Shown: positions 18,392 to 26,829, counted from the first letter of the stretch. The stretch: DNA of 64,000 nucleotides from Azospirillum sp. (GCA_027486405.1 JAIXPD010000052.1:1-64000); one strand, 5' to 3'. Numbers and translations: made by a program. The notes: generated from the letters alone by a model not told the origin.

Positions 18392-19618
18392 ATGCCCTTG
18401 TCCGTCCTCTTCGTCGATGATGAACCGCAAACCCTGCGCGGCCTGCAACGGCTGACCCACAGCGCCGGGCTGGACTGGCGCGTGTCCATCGCCCTGAACG
18501 GGGAAACGGCGCTGGACATTCTGGGTCGGCACCCCGTCGACGTGCTCGTCACCGACCTGCGCATGCCCGGCCTGTCGGGGCGCTCACTGTTGACCGAATG
18601 CGCGCGGCTGCACCCCGCCATCCTGCGCATCGTGTTGACCGCCGACAGCGACCCGCAAGACATGATGACGGTGCTGGCGACCAGCCACGCCGTGCTGTGC
18701 AAGCCCTGCCCCGGCGAAACCCTGATCGGCCGCATCACCCGCGCGGTCGGGCTGCGCCGTTTCCTGGATCAGCCCGAGGCGCGCGCCCTGATGTCGGGGC
18801 TGCCGCATTTGCCGACCATTCCCCGCACCTATCTGGCGCTGCACGACGAAATGGCGCGATTGGATCCGTCGGAATCGGCCATCGTCGGCATCATCGACGC
18901 CGATCCGCCGGTGGCCGCGCAATTCCTGCACGTCGCCAACTCCGCCTATTTCGCCCCGCGCGCGCCGATTCAACGGACCCTGAGCGCCGTGCGCGCCCTG
19001 GGGTTCGACATCGTGCGCGCCGTGGTGTTGGAACGGGGCATCATCGCCCAGTTCGACCCGGCCAAACTGCCGCGCAATTTCGACAGCGCCGGGCTGTGGG
19101 CGCATTGCTTCCGCGTGGCCGCGCTGGCCCGCCGGATCGCCGCCATCAACGGCGGGGATTCCAGCGAACGCGACGCCGCCTTCACCGCCGGGCTTCTGCA
19201 CGATTTGGGATGGCTGATTCTGGCCGCCAACCGGCCGACCGCCTATCGCACCATCGCCGACGCCCCCCGCAACCTGCCGATTCCCGAACGCTCGGCCTTG
19301 GAACGCCAGCAGGCGGGCGCGACCCACGCGGAGTTCGCGGCCTATCTGCTGGGGCTGTGGGGCCTGCCCGACCGGATTGTGGAGGCGGTGGCGTACCATC
19401 ACACCCCGTTGGCCCACATGGATCCGGCGGTACGCCCGCTGGCCGAAGCGGTCGCCGGGTGCGACGGGGCGCTGCTGGCGGTGCATGTCGCCAACACGCT
19501 GGCCGAAGCCCCACCCGACGATCCGCTGCGCGGATTGGATCCGGGCTTGGCCGACCATCCGCTGACGCGCGCCCACCACGCCGAGTGGATCGACGCCGCG
19601 CGCACGACCCACAACTGA
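18392..19618 (+). CDS. Response regulator with HDOD output domain
   Basis: 408 residues. An N-terminal receiver has acidic residues in FVDDEP, phospho-acceptor Asp55 (VTDLRMP) and the CKP lysine. An HDOD domain (about 135-400) contains LPHLPTIPRTYLAL, HVANSAYF and AGLLHDLGWLIL. HDOD proteins often tie phosphorylation to c-di-GMP or cell-cycle outputs, but no enzyme activity is assured. The HDLG motif resembles HD phosphohydrolases only in part. It is 3 bases downstream of its likely kinase. Confidence 0.9.
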   Translation: MPLSVLFVDDEPQTLRGLQRLTHSAGLDWRVSIALNGETALDILGRHPVDVLVTDLRMPGLSGRSLLTECARLHPAILRIVLTADSDPQDMMTVLATSHAVLCKPCPGETLIGRITRAVGLRRFLDQPEARALMSGLPHLPTIPRTYLALHDEMARLDPSESAIVGIIDADPPVAAQFLHVANSAYFAPRAPIQRTLSAVRALGFDIVRAVVLERGIIAQFDPAKLPRNFDSAGLWAHCFRVAALARRIAAINGGDSSERDAAFTAGLLHDLGWLILAANRPTAYRTIADAPRNLPIPERSALERQQAGATHAEFAAYLLGLWGLPDRIVEAVAYHHTPLAHMDPAVRPLAEAVAGCDGALLAVHVANTLAEAPPDDPLRGLDPGLADHPLTRAHHAEWIDAARTTHN

Positions 19619-19752
19619 TTTTTGCCCGGAGTTTGAGCGATGCCCCTGCGAACACCCCAACGCCCGGTCACAAGATTCCGCACGGCTCAGCCTGATGAAC
19701 CGTGGCCGAAATACCGCATAACTCTTTGATTTTTTGGGAAAGAGCCGGTCGG

Positions 19753-20928
19753 ATGCCAGAACCGAATGAAAAAGTCCTGCTGGTCGATGACGATCCCAAC
19801 GTCCTGTCCGGCTACCGCCGCCATCTGGGCCGCCGTTACACCCTGCTGACCGCGCTGGGTGGGCAGGAGGCCTTGGGCATTCTCGACGCGGAACCCCAGG
19901 TCGCGGTCATCATCGCCGACATGCGGATGCCGGGGATGAACGGCGTCCAATTCCTGGCCGAATGCGAAAAGCATCACACCGACGCCGTCCGCATCATGCT
20001 GACCGGCAACGCCGACCAGGACACCGCCATCCAGGCGGTCAACCGGGGGCATGTGTTCCGCTTTCTGACCAAGCCGACGCCGGTGGAAACCGTGATCGAT
20101 GCGGTGGACGCCGGGTTGCGCCAACACCGCCTGCACCGGGCCGAGCGTGATCTGATCCGTCAGGCCGACATCACCCGCAAGGCGTTGGAGCGCGAACGCG
20201 CCGCCGCCAAGCAACAGCGGGAGTTCGTCGCCATGGTCAGCCACGAATTCCGCACGCCGCTGGCGATCATCGACAGCGCCTGTGAGATCCTCGGCGGCCC
20301 GTATCAGATCACCGAGCAGCAGCGCGGCAAGCGCATCGGCATGATCCGCGACTCCGTCCGCCGGATGACGGAGCTGATGGAAAGCGTGCTCAACATCTCC
20401 AAGCTGGAGGCGGGCGGGCTGGAGGCGCACCCGGCCGCGACCGACCTCACCGCCCTGCTGCGCGCCGCCACCGACCGGCTGCAAAGCACCGTCACCAGCC
20501 ACCGCATCGTGGTGGAAACCGTTGGCTTGCCGCCGGACATCCAGGCCGATCCCCGCATGATCGACCACATCGTCACCAACCTGTTGAGCAACGCCGTCAA
20601 ATACTCGCCGGGGCGCGACCGGGTGCTGTTGCGCGCCGGGGCCGATGGGCGCGAGGTGCAGATCGCCGTGGCCGACGAGGGCGTCGGCATCCCGGCGGAG
20701 GAGATTCCGCGCCTGTTCGACAAGTTTTTCCGCGCGTCAACCTCCAGCGGCATTGCCGGAACCGGCATCGGCTTGTATCTGGCCGATCAGTTCGCGCGCC
20801 TGCACGGGGGACGGATCGAGGTGACAAGCGCGGTTGGCCGGGGCAGCCTGTTCACCGTGCATCTTCCCCTGTCCGGTGCGGCATCCGGCGCGGCATCCGG
20901 GGCGGGGACCGAAACGGCGGCCGACTGA
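19753..20928 (+). CDS. Response regulator-histidine kinase fusion (REC-HisKA-HATPase)
   Basis: 391 residues. The receiver comes first (LLVDDDP, Asp56 in ADMRMPG, Lys in LTKPTP), followed by a helix linker, His164 in MVSHEFRTPLAIID, and an ATPase domain with NLLSNAVKYSPG, DEGVGIP and GTGIGLYLADQF. It has no membrane segment. It may receive phosphate from the PAS kinase upstream and pass it on. ATG 19753 is preferred; a GTG 51 bases earlier is possible. The C-terminus ends in a short Ala-Ser-Gly repeat. Its own terminal receiver partner is probably the next gene. Confidence 0.9.
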   Translation: MPEPNEKVLLVDDDPNVLSGYRRHLGRRYTLLTALGGQEALGILDAEPQVAVIIADMRMPGMNGVQFLAECEKHHTDAVRIMLTGNADQDTAIQAVNRGHVFRFLTKPTPVETVIDAVDAGLRQHRLHRAERDLIRQADITRKALERERAAAKQQREFVAMVSHEFRTPLAIIDSACEILGGPYQITEQQRGKRIGMIRDSVRRMTELMESVLNISKLEAGGLEAHPAATDLTALLRAATDRLQSTVTSHRIVVETVGLPPDIQADPRMIDHIVTNLLSNAVKYSPGRDRVLLRAGADGREVQIAVADEGVGIPAEEIPRLFDKFFRASTSSGIAGTGIGLYLADQFARLHGGRIEVTSAVGRGSLFTVHLPLSGAASGAASGAGTETAAD

Positions 20929-20949
20929 CCGCCGGGGAAGGGAAACGTC

Positions 20950-22650
20950 ATGGGTCATGTGCTGCTGGTCGAAGACGAAGTGGACCTGCGCGACAATCTG
21001 GAAATCGTGCTGACCCACGCCGGACATCAGGTGTCCACCGCCGGCAACGGGCGGGAAGCCCTGACCCTGATCGAACAATCGCCGCCCGATCTGGTGGTGT
21101 CGGACATCTCCATGCCGGTGATGACCGGGTTGCAATTGCTGGCCGCCATCCGCAACGACCATCCGACGCTGGCCGAAATGCCGGTGATCCTGCTGACCGC
21201 GCTGAGCGACAAGGAGGACGTGATCACCGGGCGGGAGATCGGGGCCGACGATTACCTGACCAAGCCGGTGGATTACCGCGTGCTGGTCGCCACCATCGAC
21301 TCGCGCCTCTCCCGCGCCCGTCAGGCCGGGGAACTGAAGGAAAAGCAGTTCGTCCGCCTGTTCAAAGGGCTGAAGCGCGAAAACAACATCGACGACCGCG
21401 TGACCGAACCGCCGCCACCGACCCCGTTGGAACGCATCGCCGACATCGCCGGGGCGTCGCTGAAGGGCCGCGTCTTCGTGCTGTCGCCGGAGGACATCCA
21501 CCGCGATTTCCTGACCCTGACCCCATCGGCGCGCGACAAGATCACCGCCGTGCTCGTCCGCGTGCTGACCGAAACCCTGACGCCCGCCGATGTGATGGTG
21601 GAGTTGGGGGCGGGAAGCCGTCTGGTCGTGCTCGCCACCACCGACCGGGGGGAGGCGGCGGACCGCATGACCCTGCTGCGGATGCGCCTGACCCACGCGA
21701 TGGGCAAGCACAACGCCGACCAGGGTGAGGCGGGAGCGGACGCCGCCGGGGCGGGCGGCATGGCCCCCGGTTTGGCCGACCCGGACGATCCGGCCCCCGA
21801 TCCCGAACTGTCGCGCACGCTGAAAACCCTGTTCGCCAGCGCCCTGCGCACGCCGGGCGACGGCGGCGGACCGCCACCGGAAAGCTTCGCCGACATCGCC
21901 GAGACCATCCAGATCGGCTATCAACCCATATGGGACGCCCGCGCCCAGGCGGTGACGGCGTCCCGCGTTCATTGGCGGCGCAAGATCAACGGGGCGTTCG
22001 TGCCGGAGGATCGCACCCTGCTGCGCGGGGTGGCCGATCCGATGATGTGCGATCTGCAATGCCACATCATCGACCGCACGGTGCGCGACGTGATGGCCGC
22101 CGCCGCGTCGCCGGAAATCGGGCGCAAGCTGGGGCCGGTGCTGGTCCCGCTGGCCATCCCGGTGTTTCAGGAGATGGGCACCTACAAGGTCGAACGCCAG
22201 TTGGAGGACGCCGCCCGCCTGCTCGACAAGGGGCAGATGGGTTTCCTGCTGACCCATCTGGACGATCAGGTTCCCACCGGCCTGCTGCGCCACATCATCG
22301 CCAAGCTGACGCCCATCGGCGGCCCCATCGCCGCCGCGCTCAACGTCAACGACCCACGCCTGACCGGCTTGAAGCCGCTGGGGGTGGGCATTCTGCATCT
22401 GGACGCCGCCATCCTGAACAACACCGGCCTGCGCCGCGAACGGATGGCGCAAGCGGTGCAGGAGGCCATCCGCGCGGCGGCCAACGCCGGGTTCGATGTT
22501 TGGGCGTCGGGCGTGGACGCCAGCATCGTCTGTCGTCACCTGGTGTCGGCGGGGGCCGTGCTGATGTCCGGCAAGGCGATTGGCGATCCGAAACCGGAAC
22601 CGGAACGCCCGTACCGCCTGCCTTCGAACAAGGTGTTCCTGTCGGTCTGA
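20950..22650 (+). CDS. Response regulator with degenerate GGDEF- and EAL-like domains
   Basis: 566 residues. The receiver (LLVEDE, Asp52 in VSDISMP, LTKPVD) is complete. Residues about 165-265 look like a GGDEF fold without the GGDEF motif. Residues about 315-560 follow the EAL pattern strand by strand: IGYQPIWDARAQAV, VPLAIPVFQEM and VWASGVDASIVCRHLV. The catalytic residues are replaced, with SRVHW where EAL has E-x-L-x-R-W. It is therefore probably a phosphorylation-gated c-di-GMP sensor or a protein-binding scaffold rather than an enzyme. It starts 21 bases after the REC-kinase gene and closes the cluster. Confidence 0.8.
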   Translation: MGHVLLVEDEVDLRDNLEIVLTHAGHQVSTAGNGREALTLIEQSPPDLVVSDISMPVMTGLQLLAAIRNDHPTLAEMPVILLTALSDKEDVITGREIGADDYLTKPVDYRVLVATIDSRLSRARQAGELKEKQFVRLFKGLKRENNIDDRVTEPPPPTPLERIADIAGASLKGRVFVLSPEDIHRDFLTLTPSARDKITAVLVRVLTETLTPADVMVELGAGSRLVVLATTDRGEAADRMTLLRMRLTHAMGKHNADQGEAGADAAGAGGMAPGLADPDDPAPDPELSRTLKTLFASALRTPGDGGGPPPESFADIAETIQIGYQPIWDARAQAVTASRVHWRRKINGAFVPEDRTLLRGVADPMMCDLQCHIIDRTVRDVMAAAASPEIGRKLGPVLVPLAIPVFQEMGTYKVERQLEDAARLLDKGQMGFLLTHLDDQVPTGLLRHIIAKLTPIGGPIAAALNVNDPRLTGLKPLGVGILHLDAAILNNTGLRRERMAQAVQEAIRAAANAGFDVWASGVDASIVCRHLVSAGAVLMSGKAIGDPKPEPERPYRLPSNKVFLSV

Positions 22651-22695
22651 CGGCAACAGCCGACGCGATCCGCGTCCACACTCAATCGCGCACGG

Positions 22696-23391
22696 TCAGC
22701 CGCCGAAATCCGGGGAAATCGTCACCTCCGCCACCGGGCCGGGATCGGGCTGGGTGTGCAGGAAGGTGGCGACGTCGCCGGGCTGCAAACGCTCGGTCGA
22801 GGGATCCATCAGCCAGCTTTGCAGCGGCTTGCCATCCGCCCCCAGGGCGACCGCGCGCAGGCGCGGGACCATCCGTTCCACCGTGGACAGGTTGACGATC
22901 TGCCCCTGAAGGATCAGCCGGGTGGTCCCGCCCTCCACCTTCAGTTCCGTGCGGCCGTTTTGCAGTTGCAGCCCCGCCCCCGGCGGCTCGACCGGGGCAC
23001 CGACCATGTCGAACAGCAGCGCGGCGGGTGGCCAGCGGTGCACGATCTGGTCACGGGCAAAAAACCCGCCCACGCCGATGCCCGCCACAACGGAGGCCAG
23101 AGCGACCAGCCCGATCACGGTTCGTTTGTCGGGCCGGGTGAACAGCGGCGGCTTGCCGCTTCCCCCCTTGCCTTTGTCCTTGCCCTTCCCTTTGCCCTTG
23201 CCGCCCATCGGGTGGGACGGGCGGATTTCCGTCGGCGCGTCCGACAGATCGGCAGCGAACACATCGGTTTCCACCGCCCGCTGCCACCAGATGTGGCCGC
23301 ATTTGGCGCATTTCACCTTGCGACCGTTCACCCCGACCGAGGATTCGGACAGGGTGTATCGCGTCGCGCAGTTCGGGCAGGAAACGATCAT
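22696..23391 (-). CDS. MJ0042-type zinc-ribbon protein with DUF3426-like periplasmic domain
   Basis: 231 residues. An N-terminal zinc ribbon has two Cys pairs (CPNC and CAKC). A Gly-Lys-rich low-complexity linker (about 64-78), one membrane helix (VIGLVALASVVAGIGVGGFF) and a beta-rich C-terminal domain of about 100 residues follow. This is an inner-membrane protein of unknown function. From memory, in many alphaproteobacteria this gene lies beside ftsE/ftsX; here that pair is about 31 kb away. ATG 23391 is used because the ribbon begins right there, although the ribosome site is poor and a TTG at 23406 is possible. Confidence 0.8.
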   Translation of the reverse strand: MIVSCPNCATRYTLSESSVGVNGRKVKCAKCGHIWWQRAVETDVFAADLSDAPTEIRPSHPMGGKGKGKGKDKGKGGSGKPPLFTRPDKRTVIGLVALASVVAGIGVGGFFARDQIVHRWPPAALLFDMVGAPVEPPGAGLQLQNGRTELKVEGGTTRLILQGQIVNLSTVERMVPRLRAVALGADGKPLQSWLMDPSTERLQPGDVATFLHTQPDPGPVAEVTISPDFGG

Positions 23392-23458
23392 CGCGCCGTC
23401 GGACAAAGGTTGGTTCTTGCCTTATAGATAGGGCCGGACCCGGACGCAACCCAATGCC

Positions 23459-23495
23459 AAAAAAAGGCCCCTCGCCCGTTTCCGGGCCAGGGGCC
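23459..23495 (-). terminator. Intrinsic terminator of the MFS exporter gene
   Basis: Read on the minus strand, a 13-base stem (23495-23483 with 23478-23466, one mismatch) and short loop are followed by seven T (23465-23459). It lies 66 bases after the MFS stop. Confidence 0.85.
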
Positions 23496-23561
23496 GACCT
23501 TTTCATTCCACGCGCATCGCACCCCGTGGGCGGGCAACCTGCAGGCAGGCCCGCCGCGCCC

Positions 23562-24746
23562 TCAGTTCGGGGTGTCGCAAACCAACTCGTCCTGCGCCGG
23601 GCGGGCCGCCGCGCCGTTGCGGGCGCTCAGGGTCAGGCCCAGGGCCACCACGGCGATCGCCGCGCTCATCCATGGCAGATCGGCGTAGCCCACCCCCAGG
23701 CTGATCGCCATGCCACCGATCCAGGCCCCCAGCGCGTTGCCCAGATTGAACGCCCCTTGGTTCAGGGTGGAGGCAAGGTTCGGGGCCTCGGTCGCCGCGT
23801 CGACAACCCACAGTTGAAGCGGCGCGCCGACGGCGAAGGACACAAAACCCCAGACCCCGACCGTCAACACCGCCGGAAGCGGTGCCGCGCTGGTGAAGGC
23901 AAAGGCCAGCATGACCAGCGTCACCGCCAGAAAGGCCCCGGCGATGGTCGCCAGCGCGCTCTTGTCGGCCAGACGGCCACCAGCGAAATTGCCAAGCGTG
24001 ATGCCGATGCCAAAGACGAACAGCGCGCCCGTCACCGCCTGCGGCGTCATGCCCGCCACATGCTCCAGCAGCGGGGCGATGTAGGTGAAGGTGGCGAACA
24101 GGCTGACCGACGACACCGCGCTGATGATCATCGGCAGCAGCACCGACCAGCGGCGCAGCGCCCGGAATTCCGACGACAGGCCACCCGCCGACCCCGGCAG
24201 GCCCGACGGCAGGAAGCGCAGCATCGCCAGCCCGGCGATGACGCCGATTGCCACCACCGCGACGAAGGTGGAGCGCCAGCCCGTCACCTGCCCCAGCGCG
24301 GTTCCCAACGGCACGCCCAGGATGTTGGCGATGGTCAGGCCGGAAAAGACCAGCGACACCGCTTGCGTGCGCTGGTGGCGCGGAACCAGATCGCTGGCCA
24401 CCACGGCGCTGATGCCGAAAAACGCCCCATGCGCGAAGGCGGTCAACACCCGCGCGGCCATCAGCAGCCAATAGTTCGGCGCAACCGCGCACCCCACATT
24501 GCCCAGCAGGAAAATCGCCATCAGGGCCAGAAGCGCCGTCTTGCGCGGCAAGCGCGCGGTGGCCATCGCCATCAACGGCGCGCCGACCACCACCCCCATC
24601 GCGTAGCCCGACACCAGATACCCGGCCTGCGGGACCGTGACGTCCAGGCTGCGCGCCACGTCGGGCAGCAGCCCCATGATGACGAATTCGGTGGTCCCGA
24701 TGCCGAAGGACGCGGCGGCAAGGGCGAGAATGGGGGGCGGAACCAT
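23562..24746 (-). CDS. MFS exporter, DHA1 (AraJ/YdhP-like) family
   Basis: 394 residues, 12 predicted helices. It starts with the DHA1 signature FGIGTTEFVIMGLLPDVA. The loop TARLPRKTALL and the helix-5 motif GVPLGTALGQ are those of drug, sugar or arabinose-type efflux proteins in the inner membrane. ATG 24746 has AGGAG 9 bases upstream. It is preceded on the same strand by a LacI-type regulator gene, 256 bases away, which may control it. A 14-bp palindrome lies in that gap. The substrate is unknown. Confidence 0.9.
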   Translation of the reverse strand: MVPPPILALAAASFGIGTTEFVIMGLLPDVARSLDVTVPQAGYLVSGYAMGVVVGAPLMAMATARLPRKTALLALMAIFLLGNVGCAVAPNYWLLMAARVLTAFAHGAFFGISAVVASDLVPRHQRTQAVSLVFSGLTIANILGVPLGTALGQVTGWRSTFVAVVAIGVIAGLAMLRFLPSGLPGSAGGLSSEFRALRRWSVLLPMIISAVSSVSLFATFTYIAPLLEHVAGMTPQAVTGALFVFGIGITLGNFAGGRLADKSALATIAGAFLAVTLVMLAFAFTSAAPLPAVLTVGVWGFVSFAVGAPLQLWVVDAATEAPNLASTLNQGAFNLGNALGAWIGGMAISLGVGYADLPWMSAAIAVVALGLTLSARNGAAARPAQDELVCDTPN

Positions 24747-24880
24747 GCGGCAAGCTCCTGACGACGGGCGGGGGGCGGGCGGGCGGGGGGCGGGGCGGTG
24801 GAACGCGCGTCGGGGCCAGACGGAACACGGGTCTATGCTGCGGCGCAACGCCACACCATGAAACCCGAACTTCGCCTCAC

Positions 24881-24894
24881 TGCATAGCTATGCA
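24881..24894. promoter_or_regulatory. Perfect 14-bp palindrome upstream of the MFS exporter
   Basis: TGCATAGCTATGCA lies about 135 bases before the exporter start and 109 bases beyond the lacI-type stop. Its size and symmetry suit a dimeric repressor, but its centre (AG/CT) is not the CG usual for LacI proteins. It may also belong to another regulator. Confidence 0.35.
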
Positions 24895-25002
24895 ATGCGC
24901 AGAACAGCCCTGCGCCGGGCGCGCAACGGCCCGGCACGGCCCTGCAATTGTTGGAAAACCCGATGATCGCGGGGGCAATATTGTGCAGCGCAGCAGACGG
25001 CG

Positions 25003-26016
25003 TCAGACCGTGGGCTGGCGCGTGCTGCCGCGCGGGATGAAACGGGCCTCGACCACCCGGACCCGCCCGCGCGCCGGTCCCTGCTCGCTCATTTCCCGGA
25101 CCAGATCCAGGGCTTGCACCACCAACCCCTCCGGATCCTGGTCGAAGGTGGACAGGTTGTAGGATTCCCAACCGGCCGACGGGATGTCGTCATAGCCGAT
25201 CACCATGACATCCTCGGGGATCCGCAGGCCCAAGCCGTTGCGGATGCGGTCCATCGCGCCCAAGGCCACCAGATCGTTGGCGCAGAAAATCGCGTCGGCC
25301 GGGCCGTCGGCGAACAGCCGCGACACCGCCACCCGACCGCTGTCATAGGTGTAGTCGCCGTTGATGACGCGCGGCGCGCCCAAGCCCAGCGCCGCCAGCC
25401 CGGCGCAAAAGCCGTCCAGACGGTCGCGGCTGGCCGGGCTTTCCTCCGGTCCGGCGAGGAAGGCGAAGCGGGTGCCGCCGCAGCGGTGCAGCCAGTCCGC
25501 CGCCGCCCGCCCAGCCCCCCGGTTGTCGGAATCGACCGAGGCCACCCAGTCGCTGGTCACGCTGGTGTTGCAGGACACGATGGGGATGCGGAAGGCCGAC
25601 AGCGCGTCGGCCACCTCCTGCGACAGCACGGCCAGACCGCTGACGATGGCGTCCACGCGGTAGCTGCGCAACTCCTCCAGCACGGTGTCGAGCGTGTAGT
25701 CGCTTTCCACCGGGACCAGAAGCACCTGATGCCCGGCGTCGCGCAGCCGGGTGGCGAAGCGTTCCAGCACCGCGCCGTAAAAGGCGTTGCGCAGCCCGCC
25801 AACGATGACGGCGACCAGACCGGACCGGTTGGTCAGCATGATTTGCGGGATGATGCTGGGGCGGAATCCCAGCGCGTCCGCCGCCGCCATCACCTTGCGC
25901 CGGGTTTCCGCCGACACGCTGCCGCCCGGCGTGAAGGTGCGCGACACCGCCGATTGCGACACCCCGGCCAGTCGGGCCACATCCGTGGACGACGCGTAAC
26001 GCTTGCCCGCCGTCAT
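25003..26016 (-). CDS. LacI-family transcriptional regulator
   Basis: 337 residues. The N-terminal helix-turn-helix is STDVARLAGVSQSAVSRTF with the hinge ADALGFRPS, followed by a periplasmic-binding-protein-like ligand domain (GLVAVIVGGL, AIFCANDLVALGAMD, VIGYDDIPSAGW). Such proteins repress or activate sugar and other catabolic genes in response to a small ligand. ATG 26016 has GGGAGGGG upstream. The downstream neighbour on the same strand is an MFS exporter; no sugar enzyme is adjacent. The ligand is unknown. Confidence 0.93.
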   Translation of the reverse strand: MTAGKRYASSTDVARLAGVSQSAVSRTFTPGGSVSAETRRKVMAAADALGFRPSIIPQIMLTNRSGLVAVIVGGLRNAFYGAVLERFATRLRDAGHQVLLVPVESDYTLDTVLEELRSYRVDAIVSGLAVLSQEVADALSAFRIPIVSCNTSVTSDWVASVDSDNRGAGRAAADWLHRCGGTRFAFLAGPEESPASRDRLDGFCAGLAALGLGAPRVINGDYTYDSGRVAVSRLFADGPADAIFCANDLVALGAMDRIRNGLGLRIPEDVMVIGYDDIPSAGWESYNLSTFDQDPEGLVVQALDLVREMSEQGPARGRVRVVEARFIPRGSTRQPTV

Positions 26017-26114
26017 CGCCGCCCTGCCCCTCCCGATTGTTGAATGCCCTGAAAATCGGAAGGGATGATAGGCGATCCCACCGCCCCCGTCCATGGGCGG
26101 GGACGGCGGGATCA

Positions 26115-26134
26115 AATGAGAATGACTTGCATTT
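26115..26134 (+). promoter_or_regulatory. Fur/iron-box-like sequence
   Basis: AATGAGAATGACTTGCATTT resembles the inverted-hexamer Fur boxes of proteobacterial iron genes. It lies in the 355-base gap between the lacI-type gene and hemP, about 240 bases before the hemP start. Iron control of hemP is common, which supports the call; direct evidence is only sequence likeness. Confidence 0.6.
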
Positions 26135-26248
26135 GCGGTGAAGCTTTTGTAGACTCCCGTTCCATTGCCACCCCACCCAACAGGGTGCGGAAAAAGGCTT
26201 TTGCGTCGCGAGGGAGGGGGCTTTTCGGCAAGATTAGGAAAGGCCGAA

Positions 26249-26271
26249 GCAAGATACCGGTGGTATCTTGC
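26249..26271. promoter_or_regulatory. 23-bp inverted repeat between the Fur-like box and hemP
   Basis: GCAAGATACC and GGTATCTTGC are exact 10-bp inverted arms around GGT. It could be an operator (the GATACC/GGTATC core resembles some LacI- or GntR-type sites) or a hairpin in a long hemP leader. It lies about 100 bases before hemP and 233 before the lacI-type start. Confidence 0.45.
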
Positions 26272-26371
26272 AAGGTCTTGACGCGAGATTGCCGGAAAGA
26301 ACCCGACTGCAGCAGCAAAATGGTTTTTCTGCACCCTGCTGAGCCACCCCAACCGAAGAGAGAGCGCCCCC

Positions 26372-26536
26372 ATGCAGCAAACCGCCGCCGCCCCGTCCGC
26401 CGGTCCCGCCCTGTCTCTGCCGATCGTGGAATCCGCTGGCCTGATGGCGGGCAGCCGGGAAATCGTCATCCAGCACGCCGGGCAGAGCTACCGCCTGCGG
26501 GTGACACGGGCCAACAAGCTGATCCTGACCAAGTGA
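26372..26536 (+). CDS. hemP: Hemin uptake protein HemP
   Basis: 54 residues. The C-terminal half IVIQHAGQSYRLRVTRANK followed by LILTK is the HemP signature (I-x-H-x-G-x-x-Y-x-L-R-x-T-x-x-x-K-L-I-L-T-K). HemP proteins are small cytoplasmic factors of iron and haem acquisition, needed in some bacteria for haem-receptor expression. GAAGAGAGAG lies about 8 bases before ATG 26372. A Fur-like box lies upstream. Unusually, no TonB-dependent receptor or haem ABC gene follows; the next gene is convergent. Confidence 0.88.
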   Translation: MQQTAAAPSAGPALSLPIVESAGLMAGSREIVIQHAGQSYRLRVTRANKLILTK

Positions 26537-26567
26537 GAGCGTAAAAGCCTGCCCGCGTGAGGCCGCG

Positions 26568-26594
26568 CCGTGGCGGTGTTACTTGCCGCCACGG
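26568..26594. terminator. Hairpin between hemP and the convergent small gene
   Basis: 9-bp arms 26568-26576 and 26586-26594 pair exactly around a 9-base loop. It overlaps the stop codon of the minus-strand small gene and lies 31 bases after the hemP stop. No T tract follows on either strand. Confidence 0.4.
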
Positions 26595-26683
26595 GTCAGC
26601 AGGAACACGAACACACCGATGGTCACGACGATGACGCTCGCCGCCCCTGCCAGGGCGATGTAGGTCTGCGCGTCGAAATTCAT
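26579..26683 (-). CDS. 34-residue single-span membrane protein
   Basis: The gene reads MNFDAQTYIALAGAA, then a strongly hydrophobic stretch (SVIVVTIGVFVFLLT) and ends RGGK. That gives one transmembrane helix with the positive charges at the C-terminal end. GGAGG lies 6 bases upstream of the ATG, about the best ribosome site in the neighbourhood, which argues for real translation. It points away from the hydroxybutyrate operon and shares its upstream region. I do not recognise it. It could be a regulator or a small subunit of a membrane complex. Confidence 0.65.
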   Translation of the reverse strand: MNFDAQTYIALAGAASVIVVTIGVFVFLLTRGGK

Positions 26684-26829
26684 GATCGGCCTCCGTCACG
26701 CGCGCCGCGACGGGTCCATTGACCCGCCGGTGCGCGCCCCGGAAGGCTAGACGTCGCGCCCCCACCCGCCATTGCGAATTGTCAACGCCGGGTTGCGACC
26801 GGTTGGCACAGCGGCCAGCCGGGACACGA

